Of a stretch of DNA of 56,754 nt, positions 18,315-26,302 are shown in pieces. A program made the translations under genes and the position numbers. The stretch is from Chloroflexota bacterium (GTDB lineage: Bacteria; Chloroflexota; Anaerolineae; Anaerolineales; Villigracilaceae). The stretch is taken from assembly GCA_013152325.1 (NCBI GenBank), contig JAADGN010000139.1:1-56754 (forward strand). Reading direction: 5' to 3'. Within the stretch, counting starts at the first letter, position 1. Every line of letters begins with the position of its first letter. The notes below the pieces were generated by a model. The model worked only from the letters and a program-made list of their open reading frames with translations, was not told the origin of the DNA and made no database searches.

Positions 18315-19307
18315 TCATTCTGCAGCATTTACTACAGCAAATTTTTTGATCAGGAACTGCCGTGTCTCGCGCATACTCTCTTCGACGTACGGAAAGCCGA
18401 ACCAGGCCGTCGAAAACCCGAACAAGAAGCCGGTGAGGGTGCGCAAGAAAGGCGTGCTTTCCCGGTAAGGCAAAATCGAAAGCAGCGCCGGGATGCGCAT
18501 CTGACTGATCAACTGCGAAAAGCCGTCCAGCCCAATCGGCCCTATCCCGATCAGGATCCACAAGGCCCAATGCAGCGGACGGATGCGCCGCCCGGTCAGG
18601 GCGAAGATCAGACCGAAGAGCAGCATGGCGCCATAAAGCGCCACGTCACGCTGACACAAGGCGGTTTTGTAGCCAAGTATTTCATTGCCCGTAAACGCGC
18701 GCGCCGCCCACAGGTCTTCTTCGTCAATGCCGGTCGCGCGGCCGAAGGTCTCGTATCCTTCGACGCCAGCCGCGACGCGCGGATATACAGGCTGCTCACC
18801 AAACAGGAACCACGACCGGAAGCCAAGCTGGTGACAAAGGGGGCTGTATACCCGGTAAATGACATTGGCCGGCGCGGTCGCGCCGACCTTCATCAACGCA
18901 GGCGCGAGAAAGGGCAAGCCAACATAGAGCAGCAAAAAAAAGTTGATCACCGCCAGGTAATGACGCGAAATCCAGTCCGAAAACCTGTCCGTGCCGGTGA
19001 TTGTACGTCCGCGCTGCACGCGCTCCTGATAGGCCTTGTCATCGATATGTTCGAGGTGCGTCCGCCGGTCGCTGGCCGCGCCGAGAGTCATCATTAGGTC
19101 CTGCCGGCTGAAAGGGGCCGTCAAGCGGTACGGGCCGACTTCGACAACGGGGATCACCTGTCCATACTTGTCGTACAAAGCCGGGTCGCTATCCACGTCC
19201 ACCAGAACCAGGCGGTGCGGGATTTTCTCTTGCAGCGACTCCAGATCAGCGACGACCTGTTCACACAGGTGGCAATCCTCGCGGGTATACAGGGTGACAT
19301 TGATCAT
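18315..19307 (-). CDS. Glutaredoxin-like domain fused to DUF2085 membrane domain
   Basis: Codes for 330 residues, ATG 19307 with GGAG upstream. The first 75 residues are a glutaredoxin/DUF836-like thioredoxin fold with the redox motif CHLC (12-15) and the cis-Pro segment QVIPVVEVG. A linker leads to a DUF2085 membrane domain with about five helices (from about 118) carrying SPLCHQLGFRSWFLFGEQ and YKTALCQRDVALYGAML, with further cysteines. The fusion suggests that the thioredoxin fold passes electrons to the membrane cysteines, or that the membrane part anchors a redox sensor. It is first in the run to pgeF and yggS; ccdA, another thiol-electron carrier, lies next on the same strand. Confidence 0.8.
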   Translation of the reverse strand: MINVTLYTREDCHLCEQVVADLESLQEKIPHRLVLVDVDSDPALYDKYGQVIPVVEVGPYRLTAPFSRQDLMMTLGAASDRRTHLEHIDDKAYQERVQRGRTITGTDRFSDWISRHYLAVINFFLLLYVGLPFLAPALMKVGATAPANVIYRVYSPLCHQLGFRSWFLFGEQPVYPRVAAGVEGYETFGRATGIDEEDLWAARAFTGNEILGYKTALCQRDVALYGAMLLFGLIFALTGRRIRPLHWALWILIGIGPIGLDGFSQLISQMRIPALLSILPYRESTPFLRTLTGFLFGFSTAWFGFPYVEESMRETRQFLIKKFAVVNAAE

Positions 19308-19422
19308 TGCCCAACTCCTGCCAACAAAAGTTTCTCGTCAAACCGGCTGGCTGATATTTCGCCCACATCACACTTTTATGCGCGTATTTTCGCCAAGCTT
19401 CACGCATAAAGCGGAAAGTTTT

Positions 19423-20142
19423 TTAGAGTCCGAAATCCACAAAGGTGCCGTAGCGGGCAAGCAGCGCGAAGGTCCCGGAGAAAAGCATGATGCCCACAAT
19501 GACCAGGATGACGCCCATGACAATCTCAACGTAACGCATGACCTTGCCATAGCGACGCAGTACGATCCCTACCCAGCCGATGCCCAGCGCAGCGATCAAG
19601 AACGGGATGGCAAGTCCGGCAGAGTAAGCCGTGAGCAACGTCGCGCCCTGGGAAACCGAACCGCCATTGATCGCCACCGTCAGGATCGCGCCCAATACCG
19701 GACCAACACACGGCGACCAGCCCGCCGAGAAAAAGATGCCCAGCAATGCCGAAGACAGGTAGCCCCATTTCCGATCGGGCACGGACTGCACGCGCGTGTC
19801 GTATTCCAGGAAAGGAATGCGAAAGACGCCGATCATGTGCAAACCGAAGATAATGACCACAACGCCGCCGATCTTTGCCAGCCAGGTACGGATGCTAAAG
19901 AGCAAACCGCCAAAGGCCGAGGCCACCACGCCCAAAAGTACAAAGACGACGCTGAAACCCAGCACAAAGGCCAGGCCATGGCTAAAAGTCACCCAACGGT
20001 TGTTTTCACCAACTTCGCCGCCTGCGGCCCGTCCACCCAGATAACCAATGTAGGCCGGAACGAGAGAGAACACGCACGGCGAAAGGAAAGAAGCCAAACC
20101 GGCCAAAAAAGCCAGGCCCAACGTGATACTTGCAAAATCCAT
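19423..20142 (-). CDS. ccdA: CcdA/DsbD-type membrane thiol-electron transporter
   Basis: Codes for 239 residues. ATG 20142 (MDFASITLGLAFLAGLASF) is chosen over an in-frame ATG at 20178 because AGAGGTG sits upstream and the membrane domain starts here. Six hydrophobic segments and two half-motifs with the redox cysteines are visible: SFLSPCVFSLVPAYIGYLGG (about 19-38) and SAGWSPCVGPVLG (about 150). CcdA carries electrons from cytoplasmic thioredoxin to outer-face thiol proteins, often for cytochrome c maturation. No cytochrome assembly genes are nearby. The Grx-DUF2085 protein encoded downstream may be a partner. Confidence 0.9.
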   Translation of the reverse strand: MDFASITLGLAFLAGLASFLSPCVFSLVPAYIGYLGGRAAGGEVGENNRWVTFSHGLAFVLGFSVVFVLLGVVASAFGGLLFSIRTWLAKIGGVVVIIFGLHMIGVFRIPFLEYDTRVQSVPDRKWGYLSSALLGIFFSAGWSPCVGPVLGAILTVAINGGSVSQGATLLTAYSAGLAIPFLIAALGIGWVGIVLRRYGKVMRYVEIVMGVILVIVGIMLFSGTFALLARYGTFVDFGL

Positions 20143-20167
20143 CAAAACACCTCTACTGAAAATGAAC

Positions 20168-20207
20168 GGCGGGGGCACCCTTGCAGGACGCTGCGGGGCA
20201 ACCCGCC
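20168..20207. repeat. GC-rich hairpin between the L,D-transpeptidase and ccdA genes
   Basis: GGCGGG (20168-20173) pairs with CCCGCC (20202-20207) around a core containing CACCCTTGCAGGACGCTGCGGGG. A similar ACCCTTGCAGGGTGCTGCG word occurs near 27426-27444, so this may be a dispersed intergenic repeat. No T run follows, so termination is uncertain. Confidence 0.4.
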
Positions 20208-20218
20208 CTTACCTACGA

Positions 20219-21352
20219 TTAAAACTTTCGTTCGACCACGTCAACCAGCGTGCCGTGATCGGGCCAGGTCATCCGCAGTTCACTTTGCTCCAGCGAAACG
20301 TGCGGGGTCGTCCAGCAAAAGATCCACTTCGCATCTTCGGGACGGGCGTTGACGCAGCCGTGCGAACGCGGCGAACCGAAGTCATTGTGCCAGAAGGCCG
20401 CATGGATGGCAATGCCGTCGCCGCTGAAAAACGTGGACCAGGAAATCGCCGGGGTATCGTAGCCCGCACCCGTCGTCCCGCCGCTCATATGCACCGAGAT
20501 GGCCTTCCAGTGTGTGGAATGACCCGGCCCAACAGGCGTGGACCAGGTGTCCACCGCATTGCCATAAGCGTCCCATTTCGCGCCGCTCGAAATCTTGCAG
20601 AAAAAGACTTCGGTATTGCCTTCGTAACACGACAGGGTCTGGTAGGTCAGGTTGATGACGACTTTTTTGTCGTTCGGGTCCACGTCCGGGCTGATGGGCG
20701 CGATCTCCTCCGCCGTCAGCGGGCGAAATGCAGCCCCCTCGGCCCAGAAAATGTCGCCATAGCCGTAGCCGTGACCGGGGTCCTCGTTGAAGCGGTATAA
20801 GACTTGCCCCGCTTCGTTGGTCTTGATCTGGTCGATCCAGGCCACCTGCGTGTAATACAGGCGGGGATACTGGCGGTAAACTTCAATGATGTCTTTGGCC
20901 CAGGGAGAGCGCGGCGGCGGGTTTTCAATGTAAAGATCCACATACGGGACGGTCACTTCGGCCCAGAAACCGTTTTTCCCCTCCGGCATGGCTGTCAACG
21001 GCGTGTTGGGCATATTCCGCACGGGCTGGAGATAAGGGGTGTATATATACCCTCCGGGCGTCTCGACCCAGCGCTGATTAATGTAATATGGCTTGGGGCC
21101 GACCACCTCGCGCAGCCATTCGACAACCGTATCGCTATAAACCGTGTTGACCGTCGCGGCCCCCTCGTTCGGGGCAGCCTTGACGTCCACCTTGCCGTCG
21201 ATGCAGATGCGTCCCAGCCGTTCGGAGGACGGGAACTGCGGCAGTGGGAAAACGCGTTCGAACGGCCGTAACGCCAGCGTACCCAGGCCTGCTCCCGCCA
21301 ATTTGAGAAAATCGCGTCGGGAAAGTGAGGAGTATCGGTTCGTTGGTTTCAT
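20219..21352 (-). CDS. Tat-exported L,D-transpeptidase
   Basis: Codes for 377 residues. The N-terminus has a twin-arginine signal (SRRDFLKLAGAGLGTLAL, 11-28). An SH3-like region (about 45-110, VNTVYSDTVVEWLREVVG) precedes the YkuD catalytic domain (about 215-370) with GIAIHAAFWHNDFG and SPRSHGCVNARPEDAKW, containing the active-site His and Cys. Such enzymes make 3-3 cross-links in peptidoglycan or attach proteins to it. ATG 21352 follows GGTGAG. It is upstream of ccdA on the same strand, about 75 bases apart. Export by Tat rather than Sec implies folding before export. Confidence 0.88.
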   Translation of the reverse strand: MKPTNRYSSLSRRDFLKLAGAGLGTLALRPFERVFPLPQFPSSERLGRICIDGKVDVKAAPNEGAATVNTVYSDTVVEWLREVVGPKPYYINQRWVETPGGYIYTPYLQPVRNMPNTPLTAMPEGKNGFWAEVTVPYVDLYIENPPPRSPWAKDIIEVYRQYPRLYYTQVAWIDQIKTNEAGQVLYRFNEDPGHGYGYGDIFWAEGAAFRPLTAEEIAPISPDVDPNDKKVVINLTYQTLSCYEGNTEVFFCKISSGAKWDAYGNAVDTWSTPVGPGHSTHWKAISVHMSGGTTGAGYDTPAISWSTFFSGDGIAIHAAFWHNDFGSPRSHGCVNARPEDAKWIFCWTTPHVSLEQSELRMTWPDHGTLVDVVERKF

Positions 21353-21420
21353 GTCTCACCACAAAATTTGAACGGCATAAAATGAATGAAGCAAGGATAC
21401 CACAAACACCTTAACCGTGT

Positions 21421-22080
21421 TTAATCTTCGAAAAACGCTTCCAGCGCCCGCAAACAGTCCGCGCCAACCTTGTGGCCAACTTCGGACTGACAAAACGAGA
21501 CCTGCGCCCCGGCCTGCTCCAGGATACCGACAGACTGGCGGGAACGCTCGAACGGGATGAGTTTGTCCTGTGTGCCGTGTGCCACAAAGAACGGTATGCC
21601 CTTCAGGGGCTGCCGGCTCACCCATCCGTCCACGCCCGGCGGGACAAAGCCGGCCAGCACGCCCACTTTCCGCACCCGGTGAGGATACAGCATGGACAGG
21701 GTATTGGCCAGCGCGCCGCCCTGGCTGAAACCGATCACGTCAAAGCGGCTGACATCCACCGAAACGGAAGCGGACCACTCGTCCAGGAACGAAACGAGCG
21801 CATCCGCCGCCGGCCGCAATTCGTCGAACGTCGGGACTCCCCATGTGCCGGGCTTGAGTTCCCGCCACGAGTATCCGCCCTCTTCGGCCGGATGCGGCGC
21901 GCGCGGGGCCAGGATCCAGTAGTCCTGCGAAAAGTGGCGCACGAAGCCCCACATCGATCGCTCGTCGCCCGTCCAGCCGTGCAAGAGGAGCAGCAAGCGC
22001 GCCGGTATGTCCCTGGCGCGGCGGACGCGCAGGGTCCAGGCATTGTACGTGAGCAAAGATGTGTCAGCTCCGGTTCGCAC
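21421..22080 (-). CDS. Alpha/beta-hydrolase, phospholipase/carboxylesterase family
   Basis: Codes for 219 residues, starting at GTG 22080 and overlapping the small membrane-protein gene by 17 bases. Features of the PlpA/YpfH esterase family are LLLLHGWTGDERSMW (oxyanion region, about 29-43), the nucleophile elbow GFSQGGALAN (about 115-124, Ser117), an Asp in AHGTQDKLIP (about 172) and a His in SEVGHKVG near the end. No signal peptide, so it is cytoplasmic. It is probably cotranscribed with the two genes upstream (small membrane protein, patatin), which suggests a role in lipid or acyl-ester turnover. Confidence 0.85.
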   Translation of the reverse strand: MRTGADTSLLTYNAWTLRVRRARDIPARLLLLLHGWTGDERSMWGFVRHFSQDYWILAPRAPHPAEEGGYSWRELKPGTWGVPTFDELRPAADALVSFLDEWSASVSVDVSRFDVIGFSQGGALANTLSMLYPHRVRKVGVLAGFVPPGVDGWVSRQPLKGIPFFVAHGTQDKLIPFERSRQSVGILEQAGAQVSFCQSEVGHKVGADCLRALEAFFED

Positions 22081-22291
22081 GTTTAACGATCCAGTCCAAC
22101 AGGGTCAACGCCAACAAGATCAACAACACCGGCGCCAGACCGGCCAGCAGGCAGATCAGCCCCATCACGGCAGCCCCCTTGCCATAGACGAGATAGATCA
22201 GTCCATCGCCGACGATGAAAAGCAGCGCTATCGCGCCGGCGATCAGGCGGACATTCGTTTGGCGGGCATAGCTGCGAAGATCGCGACTCAT
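22064..22291 (-). CDS. Small membrane protein with two helices
   Basis: Codes for 75 residues with two clear membrane helices (VRLIAGAIALLFIVGDGLIY, about 14-33; VMGLICLLAGLAPVLLILLA, about 42-61) and a basic C-terminus (DWIVKRANRS). The ATG overlaps the patatin stop in an ATGA arrangement (22288-22291) and the end overlaps the esterase start, so translational coupling is likely. I recognise no family. Confidence 0.7.
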   Translation of the reverse strand: MSRDLRSYARQTNVRLIAGAIALLFIVGDGLIYLVYGKGAAVMGLICLLAGLAPVLLILLALTLLDWIVKRANRS

Positions 22292-23175
22292 GCACGCCCC
22301 CGACCGAACAACTGGCGGCGCAGACGGCTGTGCCAGGCTACAGCACGTTTCAAATCGGGCAACGCTTTCTCGACGGCCTCTTCTCCCAAGCGGGCCACCT
22401 CGTGGACGTCGACCCGGTCGAGCAGGTTGATATGCTTCACGTCCGGGCGGATAATGACATCGGGATCGTCCGCTTCCAGGCGCAGTTCAGCCATCAAGCG
22501 GTTGCCGATCTCCACCGAGTGGAGAAAAATGTTGAATGCCTGCGTGATGCGCATACGCGTCAACCGCTTGACAATGGAGTCGGGGATCACGCCCGGCAGC
22601 GAGACCGGCAATTGATAGGAGGTCGTCGGGCCGACTGGCGAGGAGAGCACGACCGCGACCACCGGCAGGTCGGGAGCCAGCGAACAGGCCACCGAGACCG
22701 GAACAGGGTCGAGCACGCCGCCATCCACCAGTTCATGCCCATCCACGCGATGCGGCGGGAAGATGCCGGGCAGAGCTATCGTCGCCAGCATGGCATCTTT
22801 CAGGCGTCCCTTCTGCAAGATCACCTCACAAGTGCTGTTGATGTCAACCGCCGTCAACGCGCAGGGAATGCGCAGGCCGGCAAAGGTGCGCTCTCCAACG
22901 ACCTCGTCCAGCCATTGATCCACGCCCGCCAGGCCCAGCAACGCCGGTCCTTCATTCGGGCGGCGGGCGTACAGTTTCGTCTGGTCTACCGCGCTATAAA
23001 TCGCTTCGATCTCATCCGGGGAATAGCCGGCGGCATACAACGCCGCGACCAAACCGCCGGCGCTTGTCCCGGCGACCGCGCGGATGTGGTATCCCTCTTT
23101 CTCCAGACGGCGCAGGACCCCGATGTGGGCATTACCTTTCGCTCCGCCGCCTCCCAGAGCAACCACGATATCCAT
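22288..23175 (-). CDS. Patatin-like phospholipase (RssA/NTE family)
   Basis: Codes for 295 residues; GAGG lies before ATG 23175. The fold is shown by the oxyanion loop LGGGGAKG (7-14), the nucleophile elbow GTSAGG (about 36-41) and the catalytic Asp in DGGVLDPVPV (about 147). The enzyme hydrolyses acyl esters of phospholipids on the cytoplasmic side. It heads a three-gene run with the small membrane protein and the esterase, both overlapping, and is divergent from smpB. Confidence 0.88.
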   Translation of the reverse strand: MDIVVALGGGGAKGNAHIGVLRRLEKEGYHIRAVAGTSAGGLVAALYAAGYSPDEIEAIYSAVDQTKLYARRPNEGPALLGLAGVDQWLDEVVGERTFAGLRIPCALTAVDINSTCEVILQKGRLKDAMLATIALPGIFPPHRVDGHELVDGGVLDPVPVSVACSLAPDLPVVAVVLSSPVGPTTSYQLPVSLPGVIPDSIVKRLTRMRITQAFNIFLHSVEIGNRLMAELRLEADDPDVIIRPDVKHINLLDRVDVHEVARLGEEAVEKALPDLKRAVAWHSRLRRQLFGRGRA

Positions 23176-23322
23176 AGAACCTCTCGTTTTGTCGTAAAAA
23201 GCAAATCTTTGCCAGGATTATAACCCTTTACGTGTCGTTCCTGCCAAACAGACGCGGTATAACGCCGAAATCTTCCCGACCTCCTGCGCGCCGCTCGGTA
23301 ATCTCCTCCTCCCATCTCATGT

Positions 23323-23328
23323 TACAAT
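23323..23328 (+). promoter_or_regulatory. -10 box next to the smpB start codon
   Basis: TACAAT ends six bases before the GTG at 23335 and there is no ribosome binding site between, so the message probably begins at or one base from the start codon. A -35 box is not obvious. Confidence 0.5.
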
Positions 23329-23334
23329 CGCGTT

Positions 23335-23787
23335 GTGAACGTCAAAGTGGTTGCCACGAATCGCAAAGCGAAGTTCGAATATTTCCTGCTGGAGCATTAC
23401 GAGGCCGGCATCGCCCTGAAAGGCACGGAGATCAAATCGGTGCGCGCCGGTCAGATCAGCCTGGCGGAGGCCTACGTCCGCGTGGACGAGCGTCGGGCCT
23501 GGCTGATGGACGCGCATATCGCGCCCTACGACCCGGCCAGCCGCTTCAACCACGAACCGACCCGTCCGCGCCAGCTACTGCTCCACAAGAGGGAAATCCG
23601 CAAACTGTGGGATGCCATCCGCCAAAAAGGCATGACCATCGTGCCCACGCGCGTATATTTGAAGGAAGGCCGCGCCAAAGTGGAAATTGCGCTGGCGCGC
23701 GGCAAAAAAATGTACGACAAACGTCACGCCATCGCCAAACGTGACATGGAACGCGAACTCAACCGACAAGTACGCTACCGGGAGTAG
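23335..23787 (+). CDS. smpB: SsrA-binding protein SmpB
   Basis: Codes for 150 residues starting at GTG. SmpB binds tmRNA and guides it to stalled ribosomes. Family marks: NRKAKFEYFLLEHYEAGIAL, KGTEIKSVRAGQISLAEAYV (about 29-48), NHEPTRPRQLLLHKREI (about 81-97), and the basic C-terminal tail after AKVEIALARGKKMYDKRHAI. The tail normally folds as a helix in the empty mRNA channel. No tmRNA gene is seen in the window. A -10 box six bases upstream and lack of a binding site suggest leaderless translation. Confidence 0.95.
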   Translation: MNVKVVATNRKAKFEYFLLEHYEAGIALKGTEIKSVRAGQISLAEAYVRVDERRAWLMDAHIAPYDPASRFNHEPTRPRQLLLHKREIRKLWDAIRQKGMTIVPTRVYLKEGRAKVEIALARGKKMYDKRHAIAKRDMERELNRQVRYRE

Positions 23788-23789
23788 CC

Positions 23790-24575
23790 ATGAGCGCTTC
23801 GACCATTGGGAGCATCAACCTGCTCCCCGAGCACGAAAAGCGGGAAATCTATCGTCGTATCGTTCCGCACGAACTGTTGGATCGTTTCAAACTTTCCCCT
23901 TATCTGGTGGATATCCAGGGTCGTTCGCTGCTCACCCTGAACTGCAACCCCGGCAGTACCAGCGCGGAAATGTCGCTCTATCACGAATACAGTTTCCCCG
24001 ATCCGATCCTTTACGGCCAACTGACCGACACGCTCAACGGGCAGATCCACGTCCTGCTTTACATCCTGAACGATCCGGAATCGCCGCGCTTCGACGTAGA
24101 CCGCATGCCAGACGGGACTCCGACCAAATTCGGCACCCTGCACCGCAATCTGGATGCGGAACAGGCCGCCCTCGAGGCTGGTCTGGCCCCCGGACAGGTT
24201 CGCCGCGGGTTGCGATTACTGCCTGCCGCCATCGCGGCCTTTGAACAGTTTGTGGAGAGTCTGGGGCACGACATGTACTTTGTCGAGCCGCTCTACTACC
24301 ACAACGCCATCATTTTCGAGCGCTACGGCTTCGCCTACCAGATGGGGCGCAAATTGATGGAACGCATTCAGACCGGATTTTCGGAAGGCGGCGACCTGCT
24401 CTCCCGGCTGGACAATTCCACGCCATTCCGCCAGGCCGGGACGGCGAACAGCATCCGTCTGCGCTCGTGGGCCATCCACGACGGCATCCTGGGGGAACCG
24501 TTCACCAACGTGACCATGTACAAGCAAGTGGGCAAATCGGCCGGGATCAGCACCTGCACCGACTGCGCCTGGTAA
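23790..24575 (+). CDS. Conserved-looking protein of unknown function next to smpB
   Basis: Codes for 261 residues starting two bases after the smpB stop, so the two are cotranscribed. I do not recognise the family with confidence. The first part (HEKREIYRRIVPHELLDRF) is charged and helical. The centre has strand patterns (SLLTLNCNPGSTSAEMSLYH, IHVLLYILNDPESPRFDVDR). The segment YHNAIIFERYGFAYQMGRKL (about 170-190) resembles the end of GNAT acetyltransferases, where a Tyr and a YGF motif contact the acyl donor, but no clear acetyl-CoA loop is seen. Three cysteines lie near the end (STCTDCAW). No signal or membrane segment. Confidence 0.7.
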   Translation: MSASTIGSINLLPEHEKREIYRRIVPHELLDRFKLSPYLVDIQGRSLLTLNCNPGSTSAEMSLYHEYSFPDPILYGQLTDTLNGQIHVLLYILNDPESPRFDVDRMPDGTPTKFGTLHRNLDAEQAALEAGLAPGQVRRGLRLLPAAIAAFEQFVESLGHDMYFVEPLYYHNAIIFERYGFAYQMGRKLMERIQTGFSEGGDLLSRLDNSTPFRQAGTANSIRLRSWAIHDGILGEPFTNVTMYKQVGKSAGISTCTDCAW

Positions 24576-24690
24576 ACCGCCCCGCAAACGCGGCCTGACG
24601 GGGTCCGAAGTCTCCTGGTTTTGGACATGCAATCACCCGGCAACTGGAGTTGTCGGGCTCCAGCGGACAGGTCGCGCTCAAATGCAGCAA

Positions 24691-25701
24691 CTACGGCCCC
24701 CAACGCGGCTGCCAGTCGCAATAATCGTTATCGGTCAGGCGTCGCAGCTCGCTGCCATCGGTGCGCATGATGTAGATCTCACAACCCAGGTCTTCGCCGT
24801 AATGGTCGAAATAAGCGGTAAACGTCACCCATTCACCATCCGGCGAGAAACTCGGCCCCTGGCTGTTGCCGCCGCCCGGCGTGATCTGATGCAGGCCGGA
24901 GCCATCCGCGTTCATCAGGTAGAGTTCGCGGTGCCAGGGCGTCCCGGCGTAAGTGACCATGAAGCGGCCGTCCGGCGACCAGTCCGAGCGGCCGCGCAGA
25001 CCGTCCATCCGCGTGACCTGCCGCAGACCGGAGCCGTCCAGGTTGACCACATACAGCTGCACCGATCCGCCCATGTCCGACGCGAACAGGATCTGCGTCC
25101 CGTCCGGCGACCAGGTCGGGTCCCAGCCCGATTCGTGGACCTGACGCGGATCGCTCCCGTCCCGCCCCATGACCCAGACCGCGTAGCGCGTGGTCGGCGT
25201 CCAGCGGGTAAAGGCGATGAAGCGGCCATCCGGCGAGATCTCCGGCGCGGTCAACACGCCCAGCCGGTCGGTCAGCGGCGCGGCCTGCCCGTCGAGCGTC
25301 ATCTCGTAAATCTCGTAGACGTTCTCCTCGCGAAACTGCGAATAGACCACGCTCCGGCCATCCGGCGCGAGCGAGGGATAAAAATGCCGGACGTAATCTT
25401 CGCTTGTCAGGCGGCGCATGTCCGAGCCATCCGCGTTCATGATGCAAATCTGGTCGCCAACCTTCACCTTGAAGAGCTGGCAGACGAAAACAATCTTCCC
25501 TGTCCCTGCAGCGGCGGCGGGGTCGGGCGCCCGGGTAGCCGTCGCTTCGATAACGGGAGCAGGCGTCGGCCACGGGCGCGTCGGCTCTTCCGTCAGAGCG
25601 ATCCGGGTTGCAAGTTCAAAAGGGTCGGGGGGTGTCTGCGCGGTCCGCAAGTTGCAGGCTGTCAGCAAAAACAAGAGGAACGGGACAAATCGCCAACGCA
25701 T
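24691..25701 (-). CDS. TolB-like beta-propeller lipoprotein
   Basis: Codes for 336 residues. ATG 25701 follows GGAGAAA and begins a lipoprotein signal ending LLFLLTAC (Cys near 16). After a Pro/Thr linker there are about six WD40/TolB-like blades with repeated words such as PDGRSVVYSQF, PEISPDGRFIAFTRW, PTWSPDGTQILFAS, DWSPDGRFMVTY and PSFSPDGEWVTFTAY. Each blade also carries a D-G-S segment (NADGSDMRRLT, GRDGSDPRQV, LDGSGLRQVT). Such propellers are exported protein-binding scaffolds. Many cysteines near the blade edges (FVCQLF, QICIM) may form disulphides. It is divergent from arsR, and its function is not shown by context. Confidence 0.85.
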   Translation of the reverse strand: MRWRFVPFLLFLLTACNLRTAQTPPDPFELATRIALTEEPTRPWPTPAPVIEATATRAPDPAAAAGTGKIVFVCQLFKVKVGDQICIMNADGSDMRRLTSEDYVRHFYPSLAPDGRSVVYSQFREENVYEIYEMTLDGQAAPLTDRLGVLTAPEISPDGRFIAFTRWTPTTRYAVWVMGRDGSDPRQVHESGWDPTWSPDGTQILFASDMGGSVQLYVVNLDGSGLRQVTRMDGLRGRSDWSPDGRFMVTYAGTPWHRELYLMNADGSGLHQITPGGGNSQGPSFSPDGEWVTFTAYFDHYGEDLGCEIYIMRTDGSELRRLTDNDYCDWQPRWGP

Positions 25702-25792
25702 GGGTTTCTCCAATTTTTTCGTCAATGATACTCCAGAAAGAACAAAGTCATCCAAACGCAGGATGAATGTAACTCGCCAAACGGGGATGGGC

Positions 25793-25828
25793 GCGATAAC
25801 ATATTCAAGAATATGAATGTGTTATCGC
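25793..25828 (+). promoter_or_regulatory. Nested palindromic operator over the arsR start codon
   Basis: Outer arms GCGATAACA (25793-25801) and TGTTATCGC (25820-25828) are perfect complements. Inside lies a second perfect inverted repeat, ATATTC (25801-25806) and GAATAT (25809-25814). ArsR/SmtB repressors bind imperfect inverted repeats of this size and AT content. The arsR ATG (25813-25815) is inside the operator. Confidence 0.7.
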
Positions 25829-26163
25829 AGAACACGACGATTGAAGAGACCAGCGAGCTTTTCCAGACCATCGCCTCGGCGGCGCGGTTGGAGATCCTGC
25901 TGGCAATCGGCGCGGGCGAGGCCTGTGTATGCCACCTGGAATCCATGCTGGGATACCGCCAGGCATATATTTCGCAGCATCTGATGGCGCTGCGCAAGGC
26001 CAAGATCATCGAGAGCCGCCGCGAAGGCCGCTATATCTATCATCGCCTGAGAAAACCCGAATTGCTGGACGTGATCCGGCAGGCGGCAGCGTTTACCGAT
26101 TCCAAAACGCTGGCAGCGCCGACGCCGGCCAAAGATTGTTGCTGCCCCAAGTGCATTTCATAA
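25813..26163 (+). CDS. arsR: ArsR/SmtB-family metalloregulator
   Basis: Codes for 116 residues with a winged helix. The metalloid-binding CVC lies in EACVCHLESMLGY (about 36-48), the same place as the ELCVCDL site of E. coli ArsR, and the recognition helix reads RQAYISQHLMALRKAKII. The C-terminus ends in a cysteine cluster CCCPKC, possibly an added As(III) site. It should repress its own operon until arsenite or antimonite binds. The start ATG lies within the operator and has no binding site upstream, so the message is probably leaderless. A truncated CPNC protein and acr3 follow. Confidence 0.9.
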   Translation: MNVLSQNTTIEETSELFQTIASAARLEILLAIGAGEACVCHLESMLGYRQAYISQHLMALRKAKIIESRREGRYIYHRLRKPELLDVIRQAAAFTDSKTLAAPTPAKDCCCPKCIS

Positions 26164-26173
26164 GGAGAGAAAC

Positions 26174-26302
26174 TTGCCGACCGTAAACATTCCGGGCACG
26201 GGATGCCCCAACTGCAAACGCGTGGAGGCGATCGGCCACGAGGCCGCATCCGCCCTTGACCCTGAATGTCATCTCAAGCGATCGGGCGAGGTAAACCCAT
26301 GA
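26174..26302 (+). pseudogene. Truncated thioredoxin-like CPNC protein in the ars operon
   Basis: A TTG start behind AAGGAGAG gives a 42-codon frame with VNIPGTGCPNCKRVEAIG, the beginning of the small redox thioredoxins of the TM0996/MTH895 type. The homologous proteins normally continue for about 40 more residues through a cis-Pro strand; here the reading goes on to ...GEVNP and stops at TGA 26300-26302, overlapping the acr3 ATG. It looks like a deletion remnant that still couples translation of acr3 through ATGA, or a functional minimal CPNC peptide. It is too short to fold as a full thioredoxin. Confidence 0.6.
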
